A stretch of DNA of 64,000 nucleotides from Strigamia acuminata (lineage: Eukaryota > Arthropoda > Chilopoda > Geophilomorpha > Linotaeniidae). Below the pieces are notes generated by a model. That model worked only from the letters and a program-made list of their open reading frames with translations. It did not search any database and was not told the origin of the DNA. Within the stretch, counting starts at the first letter, position 1. Every line of letters begins with the position of its first letter. The DNA is taken from positions 1,364,001 to 1,428,000 of the forward strand of contig OX442317.1 in NCBI GenBank assembly GCA_949358305.1, read 5' to 3'. This document shows positions 46,121 through 52,046 of the stretch, in pieces. The position numbers were made by a program, and so were the translations under genes.

Positions 46121-46554
46121 TGACTCATCCCTAAGACACTCACCAAGTTTCAGGACTTCGCACCTTCAGATACTTGAGTTACACACTCACAAACATAGCA
46201 ACTTTCCTCGAACACTTCAACTTTTCCCGAAATCGCAACCTCACTTCAAACACCCATAAAAAAAAAACTATACACAAGAAACTTCCCAAACTTTTTTTGG
46301 CACTTCCTTGACTCATCCCTAAGACACTCACCAAGTTTCAGGACTTCGCACCTTCAGATACTTGAGTTACACACTCACAAACATAGCAACTTTCCTCGAA
46401 CACTTCAACTTTTCCCGAAATCGCAACCTCACTTCAAACACCCATAAAAAAAAAACCATACACAAGAAACCTCCCAAACTTTTTTTGGCACTTCCTTGAC
46501 TCATCCCTAAGACACTCACCAAGTTTCAGGACCTCGCACCTTCAGATACTTGAG

Positions 46555-47015
46555 TTACATACTCACAAACATAGCAACTTTTCCCGAAATCGCACCCTCA
46601 CTTCAAACACCCATAAAAAGAAAACCATACACAGGAAACCTCCCAAACTTTTTTTGGCACTTTCTTCCCTAAGACACTCACCAAATTTCAGCACCTCGCA
46701 CCTTCAGATACTCGAAAAACGTTGCAGTGTTTGGGATCGTGTTACTCGAGTATCTGAAGGTGCGAGGTGCTGAAACTTGGTGAGTGTCTTAGGGATGAGT
46801 CAAGGAAGTGCCAAAAAAAGTTTGGGAGGTTTCCTGTGTATGGTTTTCTTTTTATGGCTGGTTGAAGTCGGGTGCGATTTCGGGAAAAGTTGCTATGTTT
46901 GTGTGTGTAACTCAAGTATCTGAAGGTGCGAGGTCCTGAAACTTGGTGAGTGGGTTAGGAATGAGTCAAGGAAGTTCCAAAAAAAGTTTGGGGCATATCC
47001 TGTGCGTGGTTGTTG
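46555..47015. repeat. Inverted fold-back junction at the satellite edge
   Basis: The last forward monomer ends at about 46,715. After a 30-base spacer (46,716-46,745), the reverse complement of the satellite starts with TCGAGTATCTGAAGG and runs for about 270 bp, a bit over one monomer. The first inverted monomer shares three variants with the last forward monomer that are rare elsewhere: CACAGG instead of CACAAG, AGCACCT instead of AGGACCT, and CGCACCC instead of CGCAACC. The inverted arm was therefore probably copied from the adjacent terminal monomer. The left arm has since lost GACTCAT. Beyond about 47,015 similarity fades into unique sequence. Confidence 0.9.
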
Positions 47016-47288
47016 CACAATTTCAATTTGAAGTTTGGAGTCTAGGCGCAGACCTAAGTCCTGACTTTTAATCTCGTTTTTCAGGCATTTCCGCACACTT
47101 TTGGCCCTTCTTCCATACATATTCGGAATCAGCTCGCTGAGACGAACAAAATGAGCATATTTTTATTAAGGTCCAGCATGGTATTGGTTGGCGCGGCATT
47201 TCGTAAAGCAAATACGGTTTCGATGATCTTGCGCGGCACGTCTCAATACGTCATGAACAACTCCCGTCTCACCGCTCTCTGACCAACA

Positions 47289-47880
47289 ATGATTCGGTGT
47301 CGGATCAACTTAATCTCGCTCGCCCTCTTCATCGCCCTCTCACTCTCGAGCGTGTGTGTTGCACTCGAGTCACCACACACCCTTTGCGGGGGGCTGGTGA
47401 ACGGAACTCGCGGATACATGCTCACGCCGAACTTTCCCAAGCCCTTTCCGGTTCCGCTGGATAATAGAAGCGCCGGCCGGCAAAGCAATTTCGGTTTATT
47501 TCACCCAGTTATCAGCTTCGATAACCGGACTACTTACATGATGACTGTGAAACCCGTGTTGATCATCGATCTGGCTGTCGAGGACATGAACAATATCAAC
47601 ATTAGGGTGATAAATCACTTCCTCGACGGGAGATGAATGTCAGTATGGACCACATTGCGACCCTTGGAAGAATGTGTCGCGCTTATTCATACCCGTGAAA
47701 TTGCTACGAGCGGCACCGCGCCAACCCATTTAACGGGTATGGCCTACCGCGGCGCCGCGGTAAGTAATGCCGCGCATGGAATAGCGGGCCAAGCATTATG
47801 CCAATTAATTAAAATTGAATTTTCAGCTTTGAATCCTATGGATAACTCTTTTTCTTGCAAAAATTTAACCCTGAACTTTG
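47289..47880 (+). pseudogene. Secreted CUB-domain gene, N-terminal part, with frame breaks
   Basis: The reading frame opens with ATG at 47289 and a hydrophobic signal peptide (residues about 6-25, LISLALFIALSLSSVCVA). A CUB-type start follows: LCGGLVNGTRG then PNFPKPFP. The frame closes at TGA 47634. The adjacent frame continues sensibly as DECQYGPHCDPWKNVSRLFIPVK, so one base is out of register near 47,628-47,634. A second shift is suggested before TGMAYRGAA. A strong donor (GTAAGT at about 47,761) and a TTTTCAG acceptor about 60 bp later lead to a FESYG-like CUB motif. CUB domains are extracellular binding modules. At least two frame breaks make this a decayed gene or an error-prone stretch. 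The assignment to CUB rests on short motifs only. Confidence 0.55.
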
Positions 47881-47885
47881 GATAA

Positions 47886-48466
47886 ATGAATGAAACCATG
47901 TACACTTTTGTGTCATTTGGTTGGTTTTTGCAAAGTTTGGTTGTTTTTACAATTTGATTATGTTTGGATTTATTTTTAACTGGTTCATCGTAAAAATGAG
48001 CTAATTTTTATACGATCTCACTTACTTTCTTTATTTTTTAATACAAAGTCCATTTACAATCTGAGGCCAACTCGCACAGAGAAAATATTCTAATTTTGCC
48101 TATGTGTGATTGTGATGTGTGTTTACAGAAAATTAGTGAAAATTAGCTCTCTTTTTGATGGCAGTGATGCACAACCTCCACATTTAAACTTAAACTCTTT
48201 GATGACATCACGTAGTTCATACAGAGTATCAGACTTTACGGAATTATGGCACACATTTTGACAAATAAATTAATGAATAGATACATTTTCACTGGAATTC
48301 AAAAATCGCACTTAAATGTTAACCGACCACTCAGAGTTAAGAAAACATTTTCGAAACAAAAATAAAATACAAAATGAATTTTTCATCCACTTGTAATAAC
48401 ATTCGTATTCCTCCTTTTTTGAATTTCACACTCGAAAAATAAAAATAATTCACATTGTTTTCTTAG
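47886..48466. other. AT-rich spacer or intron, nothing recognised
   Basis: About 580 bp of AT-rich sequence between the CUB fragment and the cysteine-rich exon. I see no open frame with codon-like structure, no RNA gene and no clear repeat. It could be an intron if the two flanking fragments belong to one extracellular protein gene. The TTTTCTTAG acceptor at its right end supports that only weakly. Confidence 0.5.
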
Positions 48467-48549
48467 GCCGAATGTGTGTGGTACGAAGCCAAAGACGTAT
48501 TGCTGTCCCGGCTGGAAAATTAAATACGGAATTGGTCGTTGTATTAGTC
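48467..48549 (+). CDS. Fibrillin-type cysteine-rich (FUN-like) exon
   Basis: This 83-bp exon is bounded by a TTTTCTTAG acceptor and a CGTAAG donor. It encodes PNVCGTKPKTYCCPGWK followed by IKYGIGRCIS. The spacing C-x6-YCCPGWK-x7-9-C-I is that of the fibrillin N-terminal unique/EGF-like region, where vertebrate fibrillins read PNVCGSRxxxYCCPGWK. Such exons belong to secreted matrix proteins. It lies about 600 bp downstream of the CUB fragment on the same strand and may be part of the same gene, but phases could not be proven. The expected next exon, an SCGxGxC module, is not found nearby. A partial match occurs only at about 63,007. Confidence 0.6.
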
Positions 48550-48573
48550 GTAAGTAGAAAGGGAAATAATTTT

Positions 48574-48776
48574 TTTGTTTATTATTATTTTTTTTATTTG
48601 CTGCTTTTGAAACCTATCTGAATTTATATCTGAATTTATATCTGCACCACTGATGAAAGAAGCACTAATTTGTAAGCATGGCCGTGCGATATTATCAGCG
48701 ATGCTTATAAAATTCAAGTGGTTCATTTAATATTACTGTATTATTGTTGTTATTATCAATAATAATTGTAAGGGAA
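48574..48776 (+). repeat. Dispersed repeat, copy 1 (shared with about 62,714-62,900)
   Basis: About 170-200 bp here match 62,714-62,900 at high identity by eye. Shared blocks include TTGCTGCTTTTGAAACC, GCACCACTGATGAAAGA, AAGCATGGCCGTGCGATATT and AAGTGGTTCATTTAATATT. Copy 1 has an extra internal 15-bp tandem unit (CTGAATTTATAT twice). No terminal inverted repeats or target duplications are evident, so it may be a short non-autonomous element or duplicated intron sequence. Confidence 0.8.
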
Positions 48777-48926
48777 AAGTACCTGCCGCAAACAGAGCTT
48801 AAACAATTGATGTTGCGTCTGGCCAATCAGATGGTTTCAATGAAACTTGGAATTGGATCTAATTCTAGAACTAGTTCCAGAATCCGAAAATGGCAGCCTG
48901 TTTCCATGTGGCAAAGTCTCGCTAAC

Positions 48927-48998
48927 CAAACGTGAATCGACGAGAGTTTGAGTCATCGTGACTGGTTGGCCGCAAGCCTTTCCTTGCGTTGCGTTCAA
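48927..48998 (-). CDS. MNAT1: Possible second MAT1 exon (weak)
   Basis: On the minus strand, downstream of the main MAT1 exon, an intron of about 50 bp could be removed (GTTACT ... CAGCAAG). It would join residues ending HILNSQ to VERNARKGLRPTSHDDSNSRRFTFG. The FTF near the end is reminiscent of the VTFSTG segment that follows the coiled region in animal MAT1. Both splice sites are poor, and the homology is too short to be sure. The alternative is that the large exon simply reads to the TGA at 49011. Confidence 0.25.
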
Positions 48999-49051
48999 CT
49001 TGCTGTTGAATTAGGAATTGAATATACTATTGAGTATAGTATTCAAGTAAC

Positions 49052-49656
49052 CTTGGGAATTGAGGATGTGTCCGGCCGGCGCGTCGGAAAAAGTGAGTTC
49101 GTCGATGAGATTCTCGCGACTTTTCACTTTGAGCCGTTTGTCCTCTTTTTCTTGCTGCATCAGCTGCTTTTGGCGCATGGCCATCTTCATCTCCTCTTGT
49201 TCGATGAGCTCCTCGAGTATTTCGTCGTCGCGACTCAGTTTCGACTTGTTCTTCTGGATGAGGCTCTTGTTGTCTTTGCGGTACTGCTCTATCGTCTGTT
49301 TGGTCGTCTCCACGCGGATGTTGTGCGTCAGATTGTAGATGATGCTCTCCACTTCTTCCAGGTAATCGTTGTACTCTTGCAAACTGCCGAAATCCTCTTC
49401 CTTCTTGTTGTAATCGCGGAGAATTCGTTTTCGGATGTCCACCTCTTTCTCCACCACCGCATCTTCGAATATTTGCGTTCGGAAATTGTTCCTTCTAAGG
49501 GGAATGCCGCAGATCGGACATGAACCGGAGCCCTTGACGAAAAGTAATTCCACGCAGTTGTCGCACAGCGCGTGCCCGCAAACGTTCACCAGCAACTTGA
49601 GCGACGGATTTCTGTATTTCGTCGTCTTGCATTTTGGGCACGCTTGGTCGTCCATT
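49052..49656 (-). CDS. MNAT1: CDK-activating kinase assembly factor MAT1, N-terminal exon
   Basis: The ATG at 49656 (minus) starts MDDQACPKCKTTKYRNPSLK, almost the canonical MAT1 start. A C3HC4 RING finger follows, with visible Cys pairs CPKC, C-GH-LCDNC and CPIC. Residues about 60-200 are the charged MAT1 helical/coiled region (IRKRILRDYNKKEEDF, LEEVESIIYNLT, ELIEQEEMKMAMRQKQ), ending LIDELTFSDAPAGHILNSQ. MAT1 is the third subunit of CDK-activating kinase (CDK7-cyclin H-MAT1) in TFIIH and stabilises the kinase in the nucleus. The frame is open upstream to 49748, but conservation decides the start. The exon covers about 200 of the usual about 309 residues. The conserved C-terminal domain is not found downstream (below 48.9 kb) but at 51,738-51,948, in the wrong order. 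A weak donor (CAAG/GTTACT) ends it; otherwise it reads to TGA 49011. Confidence 0.9.
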
Positions 49657-50174
49657 TTCTCTCGCCAAACTGGAACCGACTGCAAATAATAAACCACGAA
49701 GGTGATTCTCGCAAAAACAGATATCGTATTCACCTTCCTTCGTATCACCGCCGGATCTTTAAAAGAATATTATTAAATTTTTGGAGGTAAAACGCTCTTC
49801 TCTTCTCGGTTCGCGATTCCAACAACAGAGGTCGAGATTGCCATCACCGCGCATGCTCGTACGTTTGTGTTTTATAATTAAATAATTAAATTTATTTAAA
49901 TTTTGAAAAATAAGCGTTTATTTGCTAAGCACTCGAGACAAGCGCGCGTCGAAATTCTCGCCAAAAATTTCCGCAGTTCATTCGCGGTCGTCCCGCCCCC
50001 CGTTCACTTATTTTTCACTCTAGGATCCACACTTTTCTGTTCTCTCCGAGTCCGAATCGTTTCATCTGTATTTATCGTCACTTTGATCGATAGGGTGAGA
50101 AACGTTTGCTCAAATTTCGTTCGAGTTGTATTCTTTTATTCTTTTCCTTTGTAGCTGTTGATTATCGTGCCAAA
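49657..50174. promoter_or_regulatory. Divergent intergenic region between MAT1 and SUB1
   Basis: The two genes point away from each other, with about 518 bp between their start codons. The interval therefore likely contains both promoters. It has an AT-rich core (TTTTATAATTAAATAATTAA at about 49,870) flanked by GC-richer sequence. On the SUB1 side a GTGAGAAACG donor (about 50,095) and a TTCCTTTGTAG acceptor (about 50,154) suggest a 5'UTR intron or a trans-splice acceptor 20 bp before the ATG. No factor-binding site can be assigned with confidence. Confidence 0.45.
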
Positions 50175-50749
50175 ATGAGTTCCAAGTCGAAAAGAATTGT
50201 CGAGTCTGGTTCAGATTCCGGACCAGAAGACGTAACCGCCAAAATTACATTGAATGCATAATCTTTCTTTCCAACGAGCAAATTGTAAATGAACCGTTTT
50301 CTTTCTTGTACAGCGTCGTGAACCGCCCCCGAAAAAAGGGAAAAAGGTTTTTGGCGGTGGCAACAAACACAAACCGGCGCCGCAAAAGGCGAAGGCCGAC
50401 GCCGCATCGTCCGACGCGGCCGACGACGAAGAGCCCACATATCAAGTAAACCGTTTGAATTTCATCTCATTTTTGAACTGTCTCTTTTATTTCATTCACA
50501 GATTGGTCCCTTGCGTTTCGTCAAAGTGTGCAAATCCTGCGGTAAATTGGTGGTGGACATCAGAGTGTTTTACTACGACGCCGAAGGAGAACTGAAACCC
50601 GGAAAAGGTGTGCAATTAAATGTAACACGAGACAGTAAGAGAGGTAAATGTGTTAAATGTTTGTTGCAGGAATTTCATTAACAATGGAAGAATGGAATGC
50701 ATTGAAAGAACACATCGCCGATGTGGACGAAGCGCTGAAAAAACTTTAG
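50175..50749 (+). CDS. SUB1: Transcriptional coactivator PC4/SUB1, complete four-exon gene
   Basis: Four exons join in frame to 124 residues: 50175-50231, 50314-50445, 50502-50607 and 50670-50749 (stop TAG). All introns are GT-AG, 56-82 bp. Residues 1-19 are Ser-rich (MSSKSKRIVESGSDSGPED). A Lys/Pro/Ala-rich basic tail follows (about 20-63). The single-strand-DNA-binding PC4 fold comes last: IGPLRFVKVCKSCGKLVVDI, then RVFYYDAEGELKPGKGISL and EEWNALKEHIADVDEALKKL. The family binds ssDNA and promoter-bound activators to stimulate RNA polymerase II initiation. The KPGKGISL turn and the final helix match well. The CKSC pair in the first strand replaces the usual RDFKG-type residues and is unusual. 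It is divergent from MAT1. This is the only gene in the window that appears complete and intact. Confidence 0.93.
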
Positions 50750-50957
50750 GCCACAACAATTTACGTTTTTCTCTTCTGAGCTTAGACGGTACTCGAAAAC
50801 AACTGAATGTCGTCCTTTTCTTTTGTAATCAGTTTCTACTGAATATGCGTTATATAGTTACGATTAAACTCCTCATTAGTAATCACTACACTTTTTATTA
50901 GAAAATCATTTCAAACTCAAAGCTCGAATAATTCGATTGATTGATTGATTTATTCAT

Positions 50958-51292
50958 TTATTTATTCATTTTATGACTCGATCGATTCTTTTTGAACGGA
51001 GGCGTGTGTGCCTGCGAATCTGCTTTCTGCAAATGTCGCATGGCTTGATAGAAGCTGGTGTGGTACCCGCTCATGTACCATGACATGAGCGTTGACGCCA
51101 GCACGTCGTCGGGCGTTTCCGCGTTCAAGCACGGTACCGGTGGCGGCGGTATCGGTGACACGCTCGGCATGTTCTGAAATGACTATTATTAATTACTACA
51201 GTATTATTTTTTTTTTAATTTTTAACATTTTTAAAACTTACAAATCTTTCCCACATCGAAGGCTGGTGATAACTCATTCCGGACCAAGGAGA
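50958..51292 (-). CDS. SMN1: Survival motor neuron protein, last two exons only
   Basis: Two minus-strand exons join in phase. 51,292-51,242 encodes SPWSGMSYHQPSMWERF between TTTGCAG and GTAAGT. 51,173-50,958 encodes a proline stretch (SPIPPPPVP), then LASTLMSWYMSGYHTSFYQ and a basic tail to the stop. The SWYMSGYHT block is the SMN YG-box, the helical self-association motif needed for snRNP assembly with Gemins. The second half is divergent: SFYQA replaces the usual GYYxG, so a glycine of the YxxxG pattern is missing. The Gemin2-binding N-terminus and Tudor domain should lie to the right on this strand, but I cannot find them. Instead a plus-strand exon and the MAT1 C-terminus occupy that space. 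The gene is therefore truncated here, or its 5' part lies outside the window. Confidence 0.85.
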
Positions 51293-51420
51293 CTGCAAAT
51301 ATTTAGAATGAAATTCAGGAATGAATGCGAGCAATTTGTCGAAACGATTTACCGGGAAGCAGAATGTTTGAATAAATGTACAAAAATAAATGTTGTTTTT
51401 TTTGTTGTTGGTTTTTTCAG

Positions 51421-51502
51421 AGATGCCGAAGCGATGCGAGAGAAGCAGAAGAAGGCTGAGGTGAAAAAAGGACAGCAGGCGAGCACGTCCACCGCCACTT
51501 GA
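51421..51502 (+). CDS. Unidentified terminal exon (charged C-terminus)
   Basis: A strong acceptor (GGTTTTTTCAG) is followed by DAEAMREKQKKAEVKKGQQ and ASTSTAT, then TGA at 51500-51502. The peptide is a charged, helical, Lys/Glu-rich tail ending in Ser/Thr. I do not recognise the protein. No upstream exon on the plus strand between SUB1 and here joins it convincingly. It sits 129 bp from the SMN exon on the opposite strand, so it is another isolated 3' end in this cluster of orphan terminal exons. The frame and splice context look coding, but homology would be needed. Confidence 0.4.
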
Positions 51503-51737
51503 TGATCTGCTCGCGTCATTTTTGACGACCACTGTTTCGATTTTATTGAAATTGGCAGTTTAATTCAAACTCGATTTGCAATAATTTAGTATAAAAAAAA
51601 TTGAAAAGCAAATAACTTTTTTGATTTTCTCCTCCTCTCCTCCTATTTCCATTTTTAAATATTTTTTTTATTATCAATAATAGCTTGGGATTTCAACATT
51701 GTACATTTGAAGCATGAATTTCTACATTAAATATTTT

Positions 51738-51948
51738 TCAAGCATAGGCGTAGAGCCCACTGAATGCCTCCTGCAAGGCGCGCGTGCACGCCAAATTGGA
51801 CTCGAATCCGCCGGCCTTCTCGGCGCCCGTCGCGCACCTGATGTGTCTGAGGAAGCCATCGCTTTCCAGTTGCTCGTCTTCGGGCATCGGCGGCCCGCAG
51901 AACTCGAGCTGCACCCGAAAAGCGATTTGGTTCGCTCGGTTCGTGGGA
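51738..51948 (-). CDS. MNAT1: MAT1 C-terminal exon, displaced upstream of the N-terminal exon
   Basis: On the minus strand the frame PTNRANQIAFRVQLEFCGPP, then MPEDEQLESDGFLRHIR, then AGGFESNLACTRALQEAFSG ends LYAYA-stop (TGA at 51740-51738). This is the conserved C-terminal domain of MAT1 that contacts CDK7-cyclin H; animal MAT1 ends with AGGYxSSLACHRALQDAFSGLF-type sequence. A pyrimidine-rich tract and ...CACGAG acceptor bound it at 51,949. For a minus-strand gene this exon should lie to the left of the N-terminal exon (49,052-49,656), but it lies 2.1 kb to its right. Only about 100 bp to its right the ILRUN gene begins on the other strand. Nothing corresponding to the linker region is found beside it. 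Confidence 0.85.
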
Positions 51949-52046
51949 CTCGTGATGAGTAGAAACAGAAATGAAGAAATAAAAACAATTTTAAAGGATT
52001 AAAGAACATTAAATAATGTTGTGTTTTTGGTTTTGTTTCTGGTTAG

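Larger units (their letters stand above)
1..46715 (+). repeat. Giant satellite DNA array (about 169 and 187-188 bp monomers)
   Basis: The whole interval is a head-to-tail tandem repeat in one orientation. Two monomer classes alternate: about 169 bp, and 187-188 bp with 19 extra bases after the CATAGCAACTTT segment. Both have an A-tract of about 8-11 bases that varies in length, a T-rich CTTTTTGG block, TTGACTCATCCC and the AGATACTTGAGTTAC block. Linked variants (CCTAGAACAC or CCTAAGACAC; TTACACACTC or TTACATACTC; AAAAGCC, AAAAGAAAACC or AAAACTATAC) mark monomer subtypes. At a mean of about 176 bp per monomer I estimate roughly 265 copies. In one monomer counted by eye the plus strand has about 16 G and about 56 C. 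Near-nucleosomal length and higher-order structure fit a centromeric or heterochromatic satellite, but that role is inferred. The array continues beyond the left edge. The many short open frames in it are by-products of the repeat. Confidence 0.98.

Noticed and set aside
14-46259. More than 100 plus-strand open frames of 84-252 codons (MSYTLTNIATF...).
   Set aside because: They are readings of the satellite monomer. The frame rotates with each 169-bp unit, all end at the same CATAAA stop, and no promoter, splice or codon signal suggests coding.
1-46715. CRISPR array or integron-like cassette array.
   Set aside because: There are no unique spacers between repeats. Units are contiguous 169-188-bp monomers in a eukaryotic context.
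1-46715. Relationship to primate alpha satellite because of the similar monomer length.
   Set aside because: The sequence is unrelated and I found no CENP-B box. Only the length is similar.
46893-47120. Minus-strand 75-aa frame at the array edge.
   Set aside because: Its C-terminal half is the inverted satellite and the rest has no recognisable features.
48744-48935. Plus-strand 63-aa frame (LPQTELKQLMLRLANQM...).
   Set aside because: It partly overlaps the dispersed repeat, has no clear splice sites and matches no family I know.
49018-49047. Imperfect palindrome GAATATACTATTGAG/TATAGTATTC as a regulatory element.
   Set aside because: It is short, AT-rich and imperfect. It lies in a likely MAT1 intron with no further support.
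48948-49790. Several plus-strand frames opposite MAT1.
   Set aside because: They are antisense shadows of the MAT1 exon, whose RING finger and coiled region are unmistakable.
51215-51532. Single 105-aa minus-strand frame across the SMN exon.
   Set aside because: Only the 17 residues between good splice sites are SMN-like. The rest is intron or antisense to a plus-strand exon.
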